Shown here: piece by piece, positions 31,875 to 43,079 of the stretch
How positions within the stretch are numbered: position 1 is the stretch's first letter
Layout of the letters: every line of letters begins with the position of its first letter
DNA from: Prorocentrum cordatum
Lineage: Eukaryota; Sar; Dinophyceae; Prorocentrales; Prorocentraceae
Assembly (NCBI GenBank): GCA_963575745.1
Contig: CAUYUJ010022060.1
Coordinates: forward strand, 102,501-166,500
DNA: 64,000 bases
Reading direction: 5' to 3'
Notes under the pieces: generated by a model
What the model was told of the DNA's origin: nothing
What the model saw: only the letters and a program-made list of their open reading frames with translations
Databases searched by the model: none
Translations under genes and position numbers: made by a program

Positions 31875-33148
31875 TCAGTGTGCCTTCCACTTCTTCCACC
31901 AGTCATGCAGAGCCGAGGAGAGGGCGCGCCTGCCGAACCTCATGAGTGTGGGGAGGATGGGCGGGGTGGGCTCGTCGTCACTTGGCTCTCTTGGCACATG
32001 GTGTGTCGGAACGGTGGGATTGCGGGAGGCGTCACCATCATCGTTGTCCGGGCGTTGGTCGGGGAACCCACCTGGGCGGGCAGGTCTAATCCAGTCAGTG
32101 GGTTGGACGAGGCCGCTTAGGTTGACGGGCCGTACACCAAAGGAGAGTTCCAGGTGAGCGCACAGCTGTCGGAGCTCCACGTGCGCCGCGGTTGGGAGGC
32201 TCCTGAGGTCTGTGGCTTTCATGGTGTCATCCCTTCTTGCCCTCTTCGCGCCCTGGGGTTCGAGCGATATGAGAGCGTGGTCTGTCAGCGTGAGCCTCCA
32301 GGATTTCCGGGGCTCGTAAGCGCAAATATGTCTGACTGGGCAGGCACACATGTCAATCTGGGACTCACTATCCTTGTCAATTCTAGCGGGGCCATGCATG
32401 TGCACGGCAGCCGAGCCGGAGCTGGTCAGGATGTCCCTCAGGAGGGCGGCTGCCTCTAACTCTCCGTCTCTTGGGCGCTCAAGTTGTAGGTTGACATCCC
32501 CTTCCCAGTATGTGTCGAGCGGCTCCCACTGCTCAACCGCCATGGCAATGTCGACAAGGGTTTCCTCCTTCCTGGTAGGGGGAGGTATGTTGACACAAGG
32601 CGAACCCTCCTTTCGCCCTGTTGAACAATAGCAGCAACTGCGCAGACTGGGACTATGTCTTGCTGCTCCAGGGCGGGAGCCCCATGCGGGAGGAGGATAC
32701 CAACTCCTCCGGCGAGGCCTCCGGTCGGCCCGAGGAAGCCGGGAGAGGCCACTACTGTCCTCGCTGGAAACATGGTCTTCCACACCTCGGTCTCATGTTC
32801 GGACCAGTGGGTCTCTTGAATGAGAGCGATCCTGTTATTCATCGTGACTTGCGTCAGTAATGCGCGTTTGATATGGTTCTTACCAGCAGAGCAGCTTCTG
32901 AGGCATCTCACGTTCCAGCAGCTAAATCTGGGGAGGCTGCTCCTGGGGGGGGCGTTGAGAGCTTGCATCACATCGTCGAGTGTGAGGTTACCACACATGC
33001 TTTCCCATGCGGGTTGTGACCAGGGGTCTTTGTGTAGAAGAGACCAGAGGCTTCTTGGTCCGCGGATCTGGCGTTGACACCTGGCTTCGAGTGCTTCGTT
33101 GAGCGCGCGTCGTGCCTGTGCCCGGGCAAGCGCGCGCATCCCCGGCAC
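31875..33148 (-). pseudogene. Copy A APE-type endonuclease
   Basis: Two frames, overlapping near 32456-32783, contain the full AP-endonuclease set. RFSCWNVRCL has the metal-binding Asn. ALIQETHWSEHE carries the QET Glu. VRLVSTYLPLPGR is the Y-LP strand, and WEGDVNLQL is the GD-x-N motif. SESQIDMCA corresponds to the S-x-ID motif, and TLTDHALISL is the terminal (S/T)DH with catalytic Asp/His. The two frames are offset by an indel near 32600. The endonuclease nicks the target DNA for reverse transcription. It lies directly after the methyltransferase, in a different frame. Confidence 0.8.
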
Positions 33149-34829
33149 TAGTACGTGTCGGGGAGGGGACCCCAGCGCTCTGTGGAACGTATTGGGGCCC
33201 CTGGAGGGCTTCCTCGCGTCTCAGCTGCTCTGCGACGTCGTCTGGGAACGGGTGCTTCTTGAGCTGTGCCCACGGGCGTTGTCTCCCGGCATATGCTCGC
33301 GCTGTTGCCCATGCGTTTGCTATCTGGGAGCCTGTCGGGGCGGGGGAGCAGGCTGGCGCCTGTTGCTCTCCTGCGCTCCCGGCCCGCATTGCTGTGACTA
33401 TTCTGCGTTGGAGGCAGCGAGGGTCGAAGTGCATGCCGACCGGGTCGTAGAGAGCCCTGTCGCTCACTCCGAGTCCACGATAGCATCCCGCCAAGCTTAT
33501 GGCCCTTGCTCTTTCGTCGGCACTGGGGGGTCTGAGTCCGTCGGTTCTTCCTTCTTTAACTAGCCCCCCCCCCCCCACGCCTTGACCCTGTCGTCCGCGG
33601 CAGGGCTCTCCCTTTCTTTACCGGACATGACCAGCCCGAGGCCTTCTGTGCACCCTGGAAACCGTTGTTCTGCGCCACACTCGCCGAGTATCTGCCTCGC
33701 CCCTTGCTTCAGATCTGTCGGATACCGAAGAAACCACCTATAGCTGCTGTCTTCGTTGTATAGAAGGCAGAGGAGATGGGTCTGGTAGCTACCGGGTAGA
33801 ATGGCGCCCGGGTCCTCCTGGGCTGCCCTGGACTGCGTCCACGTGGTGAACCGGCCGTCAGGCCTGCATGCCCATCTGGGCCCCCAAGGGCTGGGGAGTC
33901 GGTCGTCTGTCATCGTGCTGGAGGGGGGGAGGGGGGGGGGGGGGGAATTTGCTATCCACAGCCTCTCCCTTGGACTGGCCACGTGATCCCCTGCATTCAA
34001 TTAGACCGCCCATTCCGGGCTAAGTTCACCCATGGCAGTCCTCATAGCATCTCGGCGTACAAGCTGCATGGAGGCAACGTTTTCCACGAGGACGAGTATG
34101 GTAACGTCTGGTCTCCTTTTGTTCGCGAGGTACCATGCTGTTGGGATGGCGAAGAAGTGAGAGGACTGTGCTCCTGCCAGTCCATCCCTGCCAGCATGAG
34201 CGCCAGCTGCCGATAGGTTGTTGCACGGGGGTCCTGCCACTATTAGGAGGGTGCTTCCTTGCTCGAGCGAGTCCAGGTGCTTCTCCCAGGGGGATCTGTT
34301 CTCGTGGGGGTCTTTCCGCCTGAACAAGTCCCAGACGTCGTCAGCTATTTGTCTATGCTGGGGGCCTCCGTCTTGGGGGTCTGGTGCATTGCCCATCTGC
34401 GCGCCACCGCCTCTGCTGCCGTCCTGTTGTGTTCCACAAATACAGATGTTCGGAAGTTGTTAACTGCGTCTAGTTTCCGTGCGAGGTCCCTACCGCGAGT
34501 CTGGCGATACCCCAGCCGTCGAATAGCGACACCAGGTGTAGGGGGGAGCTTTCGCCCGTGTGGGAGTGCTGCGCTGCACGTCCGTCTCCACCTGTCCTCT
34601 GTTCCTGCTGTGTGAAATCCCGTTCCGCCACTTCCTGAACGTGTAGCCTGCCCGTGATGTCGTCGGCTGCTTGGTCTGGTCCTAAACGGATGGTGCCTTG
34701 TTCATGCAGGGACTGAAGTGCCTCCCGGATGGTACTGTTGTCCAATCCTGCTACCTGATAGGCGGCAAGTACCTGGTTTGGGGGGGCACTGGGGCGAGCC
34801 CAGTTTCGCTGTCCCTGTGCTGCGACCAT
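32988..34829 (-). pseudogene. Copy A DNMT3-like cytosine-5 methyltransferase
   Basis: Four minus-strand frames together align with copy B's methyltransferase. LHLVSLFDGWGIARLAV (34829-34470 frame) is motif I, the S-adenosylmethionine site. LIVAGPPCNNLSAAG is motif IV with the catalytic Cys, and LVLVENVASM is motif VI (ENV), both in the 34396-34001 frame. VASPRERLWIAN is motif VIII. GLGVSDRALYDPVG is near motif X. Disruptions relative to B are a 1-nt deletion near 34480, an in-frame TAA at 34001-34003 (Lys in B) and a frameshift in a C13 run at 33564-33576. The PCNxLS form of motif IV, with the short spacing, resembles DNMT3 rather than DNMT1 or Dcm. Confidence 0.8.
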
Positions 34830-36693
34830 ACCTGCTGGAGAACGTCAATCGGTTGAGGGACTGCGGTGGGTTCACTGGGGATGGGGGGGGCGATTCTCGG
34901 TCTTACCCTTCTTGATATTTATATTGCTCCTTGCTGCTCCGCTAAGGCGCGCGCACGGCCCCTTCCAGGTGCGTCTGTGTTGGCGCTACCGGTTGAGATT
35001 CCCACATTGTTATCCGGGTCCAGGGGTTGTTCTCTGCCGTCCTTGGCGCTCCCGTCCTTGCCTCGCGTCTTAGCCTAATTTCCCGGTGGCCTGTTTGTTG
35101 GGTCCGTCTGCTTCGGCTCCTACCCTGCAGTCGTACCGAGCCCCTCCGCGTCCTGCTTCTGCCCCGTCGTTCTGTCTGGTCTGAAGGCTGGTGTTGTGGT
35201 GTAGCCCCCTCGGCCGCGCTGGCTCCTGCACGCTGTACATCGGTGTCCAGCCTCCTCTGTTGGGGAGTTTGGGGGGGGTACTGCCCCGGCTTCCTGCGAG
35301 GGTCGCTCGGCGGGACTCCCCAGAGGCGGGTCTCCCCTGAGGTTGGGCCAGGCGGGGTCAACTGTCCTCAGCCTGCCGGGGCCGGGGCCGGGACTGCTAC
35401 CGGCGGCCACGGAGAATATTTATTCAAGAACCACTTCGGTTAGGGGGGAGAAGGGGCTCGCCGGCCCGCCTGCGTCGGGGCTTCTGCCTGTTGCGTCTTG
35501 TAGGCGTGCGCATGCGTCATCCGCCGTTAGGGCTGCGTTCTTTGATGTTATGCTTCTTCCGTTAGGGCTCCTTGTGCCGACTGGTGGGCGCCGCGCCCAG
35601 TACGCCTTGAAGGGGGCGATCAGCCTGTGTGAAATAAATGCTCTGGTGAATACTCGTCGCAACTGCTCCTCGAGTTGCAGCATGCACGTGCCCCAAGCTA
35701 TGGCGCTTAGTACTGTCCTCCATTTTGCTTCGTCCGTTCTTCCCAGCCCGTTCCATTGGGCGGGTGGGCCAAGGGTGCGGAGCGTCTCAGCCGCACTGCT
35801 GAGGAGTTGCTCCCCTTGGCGCCTCATGCAGGGTGGCAGATGTGTGCTCGCCCTGGGAGTATCGCCTCTTCCGAGCGGGTCTCCGGGTGGGGTTCGGGCG
35901 ACGCTGTCTGGGGGTGGTCTTGGTCTACCCGCCTGTGCTTGCGGGGCCCCTTCCGCCTGGACCTCGCCTGCTGGTTCCTGTTGGGCTCGGTTCCCCCCGT
36001 CGCCCTCCCCTGTCAGTACGTTCCCCTCCGCCTGGGGGGCAGGTGTCGTTACCGTCGGGTGTGCGGTTCCTGTTTGTCTCAGCTGAGGGGCCGGGTGCTG
36101 TGGGCGATGCCCCTCGAGGGTTTCTGTAAGCTGCTGCATGTGTTGGTGCCGCGTTCCCGTCGGTACCTCCGCATGTGGTGGGACCTGCGCTCGCGGGCTC
36201 TGCCGTCCTGGGTGCTCGGCCCCGTGGCGTCCATCCCCGACTTCCTGGCTGGGGGCGCCTGTCGTTCCCGTACTGGGGGTGACGCTCGCGTGGGCGCTTC
36301 CTGGGGATGCCGACGGTGTGGTGTTGCCCTCGCCGTTGCCTCCCCCTTCTCGATGTCTCGGGATGCTCGCTGGGGAGTGGGACACTTGGCTGCCCGGGCG
36401 CACGGTCTGCGGCGTGCCCGTCCGCACCGCGGGGGATGGGTTAGCCCGTCGACACGAGGGGCTGTTGGAAGGGGTCTGCGGGCCCTGGGGAGGCTCTCGG
36501 TCCTCCGCCTGTGGGCCGTCTTGCCCCCTGCAGCGTGTCCTTTGCGGCTGCTCTTGCCTGGTCCGCGTATTCCGAACTCTGGCCTCGCCCGTGGGGTCCA
36601 CTTGATTGCTTCTGGGGGTCCTTCACGGTCTGGGCGCTCTCCCTGGGTCGTGTCGCAACCTGTCCTGGCTGGCGGCCCTTCGGAGTCTCTCAT
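34830..36693 (-). pseudogene. Copy A Arg/Pro-rich linker before the methyltransferase
   Basis: A 393-codon frame (36601-35420) plus shifted flanks. It is low-complexity Pro/Gly/Gln/Arg sequence with a more ordered patch near its end: AKWRTVLSAIAWGTC, QLEEQLRRVFTRAFISHRL and APFKAYWARRPP, all conserved in copy B (62287-62769). A second low-complexity stretch then leads to the methyltransferase. No catalytic motif is visible. The conserved helical patch could be a protein-protein or nucleic-acid contact. The region between 34830 and 35420 has only short frames because of indels. Confidence 0.5.
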
Positions 36694-38274
36694 CTAGAGA
36701 GCCTGGATGCCTTCAAGCGTACCTGGGGCCATCCTATGTGTTGTGTCACTGTCAACGTCTGCTCCTCTGCTCCCTGGGACGTCCAGCCAGGGGTGATGGG
36801 CAATGTATGTGGGGTCTGGTTCCGGCGAGAGCCACTGCGCGAAGGGGGGCTGCCTGGCTGCAAAGAGGTCCCAATTGTATCTTCTGATGGGTCTGCCCTC
36901 CTCCTGTCGCCGCTGTTCCAGTACCAATATGGTTTGTATACTTCTTGCCAGGTCGTGGGTGCTCTGCTCGTCAATGCATGCCTGAAGCCGGCCGAGCATG
37001 CCTTGTGCGCACGCGACGGCATCGCTATCTGCCCTGACCAGTGTGCTTCCTGCCTGGGTCCTGAGTCGCATTTTGTGTGTGAGCACTTCCGCGAGGGGGG
37101 AATGCGTTCTCGGACGAGCTGGGCCTGGAAGTGGATCCACCGCAGCATGTCTTCTCGGGGGTATGATCGTGCTGTGGGGTTGGCTGGTGCCGCTTCCTGG
37201 CTCGTCGGGGGTCGGAGGATGCGCTGGCATGGCGTCCAACTTTGCCAGGTGCACCGGTCCGTGTAGCAGCTGAATGGATACCCTTATCAGCGGGCGGTCA
37301 GCGCCTCGGCTGGCTGCTCTCAGATCGACCTCGGCCGGCAGGGCGATGGCAATCCACATGGGGGTGGACGTGTAGAGGTGGCCGTCCTCGCCGCAGGTGG
37401 TGACGGATACTTCCCCGCCGGTAGCCACCGCTGCTGAGAAGTGTTCCCCTGGGTGGAGTATGGTGCTGTAGTCCCGCAGGCCGTCCCTGCTCTCTGTAGT
37501 CACCCTCCGGGTGGGGAGTCGCCCGCTCATGCTGCTGTCTACCTCGCGCAGCCATTCCTCTGGGATGGCTGGGGGGGGGGCTGTTACCAGGCTTGCTCTT
37601 TCCCTACTGTCAGCCCCCTCTGGGAGCGGCCACGCCCTGGTATGTAAGCTGGCTCCTGCGGAGCCAATTGAGGCCGAAAACATCCGTAGCCTGGTGTGGC
37701 TGGGGATCCAAGGGTCAGGGCGCATTGGCCGTGGGTGGGGGGAGCCGACCTGTCTTCCTCGCTGGTCGAATGTTGTGATCTCCAATATCTGCGGCTGTAC
37801 CGCTCTTCTGGGGGTCTGTCGCACACCTTCCTCGGCTATGGCTTCGATGTGCTCTGCTTGGGCCCTGGGGGTTCCCGTGTCACCCCTGATTTGTTCTCTT
37901 GTGGGGGTGGCTGGAAATATCCTGGCCACTTCCGACCCCGCCGTGATGCAGCTGGTCCCGCCAAAGGCTGCTGACATGCTGGCAGCGGCCCTGAGTCGGA
38001 TCCTGACCTGCGTCATGTGTGTATACTCGCCTGCGTCTGGGAACCAAGCAAATACCGAGGAGACCTGCTCGACTGCTCCAGTACCTACTGTGGCCTCTAC
38101 AGCACCCGCGATTTCTTGTCGACTGGTCTGTCCTAGGTCCGCAAGGTTCCATCTAAGGTGGTGGCCTTCCTCTGGGTCGGTGAGTTTGATAAATGATGGG
38201 CCGCCGTCCCAGCCCCCCTCCATGAGGATCCTTCGGGGGCAGCGTGCAGGGGGGCCGCTCGCTTGCCGATCCAA
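36694..38274 (-). pseudogene. Copy A uncharacterised ~500-aa region
   Basis: A 526-codon frame of protein-like composition. It begins near PSFIKLTDPEEGHHLRWNL and SSVFAWFPDAGEYTHMTQVR, with a beta-rich segment (GGEVSVTTCGEDGHLYTST, PMWIAIALPAEVDLRAASRG) in the middle and a helical end (ARSIQTILVLEQRRQEEGR, YNWDLFAA, FAQWLSPEPD). It ends at TAG 36694-36696, caused by two extra bases relative to copy B. Copy B also has 31 residues (93 nt) after YNWDLxAA that are missing here. I recognise no family. Copy B's 5' part, which would show conservation over the whole domain, is outside the window. Confidence 0.5.
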
Positions 38275-38949
38275 ACATGCGGGGGAGCTTCTCCTTGAGG
38301 TATCGCAGTATGGGGGCCGCTACCCTTTCGGGGGTCTTTAGCAGGAGGACTCCTTCCCCCTTGAGGCCCGCTCTGTATCCTAGGGCTGCCGCCGCCTCTG
38401 CGGCCGTTGTCAGAGCGATACAGGTGGCGGCGGAAGAGACGGGGATGTGCACGGAGTCGGATGCCTCGCTGGACCTCCAGGTGCTTCCGTTGCTGCTGGC
38501 CGCTAAGGCTGCTTGAGCTGCGATCTGGAGGGCTTCAATGTGGGGGTCGTCTGGGGTCTGGCCTTGCATCGTCCTGTTACGAAGGCATCGGACCACGTGG
38601 TGGTAATGCGGCTCTAGTCCTTCTCTTAGGAGGGTCTCGCCCCTGGTAGGGGTATCCTGGTGGTGGCCCACTCAACGTCTCCAAGCGTCTGGTCCGAGTC
38701 TTCTAACGTTTGCCTCCACCAGGGAATCTGGGCCACTACGGCGTCGTTCCTTTGCTCTGGCGCAAGTGTGTGCAGAGCGTCGCTGGTGTCCACGTCGCTA
38801 CCTTCCCAGTGTACTACCACGGAGGGAGGGAACACTGTTCTTTGGTTGTCGCCAGCAATGTCAAACTGTGCAGCCACTAGCTGCACCAGGGGGGGATTGC
38901 TGCGTCCTGTTATCACCGGGTTCCCTATAGGGAGCAGGTGCGTGATCAT
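38153..38949 (-). pseudogene. Copy A linker downstream of RING region, frameshifted
   Basis: Two overlapping frames look coding. 38949-38626 gives MITHLLPIGNPVITGRSNPP and AAQFDIAGDNQRTVFPPSVV. 38671-38153 gives ALQIAAQAALAASSNG and AEAAAALGYRAGLKGEGVLL followed by LRYLKEKLPRMFGSASERP. They bridge the RING-containing frame and the next large frame, so this part of the polyprotein carries at least three indels. No domain is recognised. Confidence 0.45.
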
Positions 38950-41144
38950 GTTGGTGGCCGGGTGCCCCCATTGCGCGCCGGCGATGGCAATGAGCTCGGT
39001 GGGTCTGGGCCCCCCGGCGTCGGGGCTCCATGCCCTGTCAGGGCAACGATCCTGCAGGGGCTCACCCCCGAGGCTGCCGCCGCCAGCGCGGCCTGCAGCT
39101 GGGAGGCGCTGGCGTCCGCTATGAGGATGGTGGGGGTAGTGTGTCCCTCCTCTTGGGCATTCCTGTTTCTCACTAGTTCTTTTACCTGCTCGTAGGCGCT
39201 ACGGCTGAGCAACGCTATCGTGGTGCCTGTGTCGTCCGCGTGTCTGTCCCCAATTAGCGGTTCTCTTGTGATGACTAGTTCTGCCCGCAGCTCCCTGACT
39301 GCCGCCATGAGCAGGGGGACTGGGAAGGTTGGTGGTCCTCTCTTTCTGGATCCTCCTTGCGGGTGTCTGGCTAGGATGGCAACCCATCTGTTCTGAGTAA
39401 TGATCGGGGTTGAACTCATTCTTTCTTGTCTGGATGGGGGAACCGGTGCGCTACTGCCTCCTTGTCCCTCTTCGTCGGCGTGATCGGAGGGTGGAGTCGT
39501 ACTGTCGGGGTCATGGTCCGTCTCATCGTCCACGTCCATTCCTTTTGGCTGCACTGGGGGCCTTCTGCTGTCCGCTACATACTCTTGGATTCTCCGCATG
39601 TCCCTGACTGTGATGTAGGTGTTCGGTCTCCGTATGGTCATTAAGTCAACCCTTAGGTAATCCAGTTCCGTTGCCAGTGCGGCTGTCGCAGCTGCTAGCT
39701 CGCCGTATGTGATGTGGGGCCTGATTGGGACCAGGATTCCGTCTCTCAACTGTAGCGTTGCCTGTGCCTCGCTGGGGGGGGGATGTCCTGGTAGCAGTGC
39801 CGCGACGCTGACTCTGTCGTTGGCCCTGCAGTATGGGCAACGAACAGGCATGGCGCTGCTTCTCCCCCTGAATACTCCTGGCTGGCTCAGTCTCCATTGC
39901 TCGAGGCATTGTTTGTGAAACCGATGTCCACATAGGCCTAAGACTTCCACCACCCCACGGAGCTCCCCGGTGCAGATGGCGCACGTTTGCCCCCCCTCCC
40001 TGGTGTCCCATGCCGGCATTTGCTCTGGCTGGCCAGCTCGGAGAGCCTCTTCAGCGTCACCGGGTGGGTTGGACGAGTTGGCAATGGCTGCGCCTATGCT
40101 TTCTATGCGGAGTCGTGCTGTAGTGATCGCTTCTTCCTCCGTTAGGCGCGCCTTGAGTCCAGCGGTGCGCAAGAGGAGGCGTATTTGTAGATTCCCGAAC
40201 GGGGAGTAGGCTCCTGGGGGGCGTTCCCCCCCCTCGCTCAGCATGCGTCTGATGTCATCGGGGGTGTGTATGTCTGCGATTTGTAGCCACCTGGTGAGGA
40301 CCTCAAACGGTCGGTTGTCGATGCTCCGTACCTGCAGCACTGGCCGTAGGAGGGGGGTGTAGTGGGGCGCTAGGCAGAGCCATATGGCTCTTGATATCCA
40401 GTTCCTTGGTTCGAGCTGAGCTCTGGTTTCTCTGAGCAACCCCTCTGCCACTATCTGGGCCTCTGTTCCGTTAAGGGAGGTGCGGTCTATACTCTGCTGC
40501 CTAGACCTGCCTGCGGCCTCGTCGTCTCTCTGAGTCGCGTCAAATGCCCGTATAAGGGCGCCCAGAGTTCCTCCTCCGTTGAGTGTCTGCGCGGTGGCTC
40601 TGTGGCTGTCGCTGGCTTGGTCGCCCAGCATCTGCCTGATGTCTTCGTGCCACGCAGTGGTGGTGCTTTGTGCTCTTCCTCTCGGGGGGGAGGCGGGCCG
40701 TTGTCCCCCTGCTGTGTTGTTCCCTATTCCGCTGCTCCTATCCTGGGCCCTGGCGTTCCGCAGGCGCGTGCCGCGGTCCACCGCGTCCCTGTCTGCTGTT
40801 AGTACTGCCTCCTGTAGTTGGCCGCGGGGATCGAGCCATCTCATGGTGCTTTCCTGGAGCTGAGGATCTATATATTCCCCTGGTAGTGGGGCCGCGATCG
40901 CTCTTCCTGCCTGTCGAGTCAGGCTAGCTGCTGCTAGTCCAAGCCTGTGGTGTGCCCCCTCGGGTGATGTGACGCCCGCCTGCTGCCATCTCTCGCCAGC
41001 ACGTCTGGCAAGGGGGCAGGGGATTCCCGTGGCTTCAAACACGCGCTCGAGCGTAGCCCTTCCGTCCTCTGTCGCTGTGCCCCAGATGAAGGGGACAAGG
41101 AGTCGGCTCCACGCCATGTTGGGGGGAATGTTGTCGTTCGCCAC
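38946..41144 (-). pseudogene. Copy A RING-H2 zinc-finger segment
   Basis: A 732-codon frame. About residues 386-440 form a textbook RING-H2: CAIC, then LGLCGHRFHKQCLEQW, then VRCPYC, that is C-x2-C, C-x-H-x2-H-x2-C, C-x2-C, with the Trp/Leu positions that usually contact an E2 enzyme. Upstream the sequence is helical (AEGLLRETRAQLEPRNWISR, RPFEVLTRWLQIADIHTPDD). Downstream lie an ITVRDMRRIQEYV patch, an acidic stretch (MDVDDETDHDPDS) and a C-terminal part (QVKELVRNRNAQEEGHTTPT, LIADASASQLQAALAAAASG). RING-H2 proteins are typically ubiquitin ligases. A RING in a LINE polyprotein might target host silencing factors, or act only as a zinc fold; that is inference. Confidence 0.75.
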
Positions 41145-42348
41145 TTGGGTGCGGATCTCGCGGATCTCCTGTAGTACTCGCCGTGCGTTCCCCTCGCTTC
41201 TCTGGGGGGAAGTGCGGTCAGGCTTTGCCTTGGCATGTGAGCTGCGCGCGTCTCATTCTCTTCTCTTCTCGTACTCCGTTGATCGCCCCCTCGGGCTGCT
41301 GGAGCCCCCGTTCCTCGCGCCCTCGCACGCAGCGCGACTGCCAGGCGCATCGCCTCTCCACACGGGCTGCCAGGAGCTAGGCTGTAGGCTATGATTCTTC
41401 CGTTGTTTCTGGCGGTCGCCACGATGGCCCGGCATGCCGCCTCGGTTGCCTCTACCGCTTCGGCGCTTGTGTCTGTTGCCCAGGCCCTGTCTGCTGGGGT
41501 GATGGAGAGAGCCTGGTCTATGAACGAGCCTCTTATTTCTCGTCGGAGCCACTCCACGTCTTCGGCCAGGAGTCTTTCGAAGCATTGTCGGTACCTGGGC
41601 CTTGGGCCCTGTGCGCTGTGGGCGGGGCTTATCGCCGCAGGGGATTGAGCCGGTATGGTGACAGTTGGGATTCGCGCGAGGCATCTTGGTACCCATTTCC
41701 GTAATTGCCTGCCGAACGGGTGCTCCCTGATGGTGTGCTGTATGTGTGACATCGCTTCCATAACCCATCCCATCGGGGCACAGCAGAGTCTGGCTAGAAA
41801 ACCCGCCGCTGCCCGAACTGCCGGTTCGCCCCATGCGCCCGCGTCTCCCGCCTCGGCAGGGCATGTTCCAGATTCTGCCACAATGCCGCTTTCCAATGCT
41901 ACTTCCGTCATGCGGCACCATGCTGCGAGAAGCTCAGCGATCAGCCACGATGGGGAAAAACTGGTGGCCTCTGGCGGGGGGAAGTGGCTGTCTATGTGAC
42001 TTGCGATAGGTGCGTACCGAGCCCCCACCCTGGCCAGCTGGAAGGTAAGCCTGATAGGTCCAGGGGGTGTCCGGGGGCTTCAAGGTCGCCCGTGTGCGTG
42101 TCGTCCGTAGTGGTCGCCCATGGTGATCCTAACCTGCGGCGCACAATGCAATTGGGGATGTCCTGGCGCGTGTTCCAGCAGCCAAAGTACCCGCATCTGC
42201 CGTTGAGGTGGAAAAATCTCCAAACCTTATCATTTGCGAGGTGCTGTTTATGGGCCAGGGTCCTGCCAAATTGGCGCCCTCGGAGTCTCCGGGTCCGCCT
42301 ATGTCTGGAGTCTGCGGCTCGGCACTGGGGGTGGCTGGAGTGACCCAA
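41145..42348 (-). pseudogene. Copy A N-terminal helical region
   Basis: Two adjoining frames: 42348-41992 (ANDKVWRFFHLNGRCGYFG, RQDIPNCIVRRRLGSPW) and 42028 to about 41230 (SPSWLIAELLAAWCRMTEVA, GFLARLCCAPMGWVMEAMSH, CFERLLAEDVEWLRREIRGS). The latter shifts to the RING frame near 41200. The sequence is rich in predicted helices with Trp and Cys. I recognise no domain. The frame switch near 41200 is consistent with a short indel in a G/C run (plus strand TCTGGGGGGAAG). Confidence 0.45.
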
Positions 42349-43079
42349 CCGTCACGGCCTGTGCCGTACTGTGGCAAGGAGAGGACGTCCGCCCCTGTAT
42401 CGACCCAGTGTCCTCTACTAATAGCCCACTGTCTGACTTCGCTATGGTCTGGGAAGTGAACCGTGTTACGGCGGTGCTCGTGGACCAGGTGTTTGCACAG
42501 CCTAGACTTGTGTTCTGAGTTGGTGTCAGCTGGGCCGTTCTCCGCCACGTCCGGTGCAGGGTCGTGTCGCCACCTGGACATGCCGAGGAGAGTCGGGGGG
42601 GAGAGGCCCTCTGTCGGGTCACACACTGCTATGTCCACGTAGAGAGCAGCGTGGCGTAGTATGTCGTACTCCCTTTCTGCCGCAATGGTTTCTTCCTGCG
42701 TAGGTTCGTCAAAGTCTTAGATTTCTGATGTGATGTCCGGGTCTTGTGACAGACTGGCGTGGCGGAAGGCGAGCACCTGTACTGGGTCCGGCCCTACTCC
42801 ACCTAGCCTAGCCTCATGATCGGATCCTGTGATGGACCAGACCAGCCAGGATAAGTCCAGCTGAGGCATCGCTGAGGCACAGCTGCGGAGGCTTCCTGTG
42901 CTTTTTCTTGCTCCTGTATCATGGGTCCGGGGTGTCCCCTGTGAGAGCGGTTGTTTCCCCTTGTCGCGGGGGGGCCTGCGTTCCCCGGAGGGTGACGGAG
43001 CCAGCAGAAGCTTGCCAGCTCCACCAGCCCTTCGCGCATGGCCTGGCTGCGAGGGGGGGCCCTGTGGATACTCCTCCAT
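42129..43079 (-). pseudogene. Copy A N-terminal segment with in-frame TAA
   Basis: A single frame from 43079 down to about 42240 is interrupted only by TAA at 42717-42719. Before the stop it reads SAMPQLDLSWLVWSITGSDH and DPVQVLAFRHASLSQDPDIT. After it come DFDEPTQEETIAAEREYDIL, RHAALYVDIAVCDPTEGLSP and NSEHKSRLCKHLVHEHRRNT. The last contains a Cys/His cluster that could be a degenerate finger. The product then shifts frame near 42240. The function is unknown. Confidence 0.45.

Noticed and set aside
35343-36697. Plus-strand frames of up to 313 codons opposite the basic linker of copy A
   Set aside because: Antisense shadows of a GC-rich low-complexity region; no motifs, and the minus strand is conserved in copy B.
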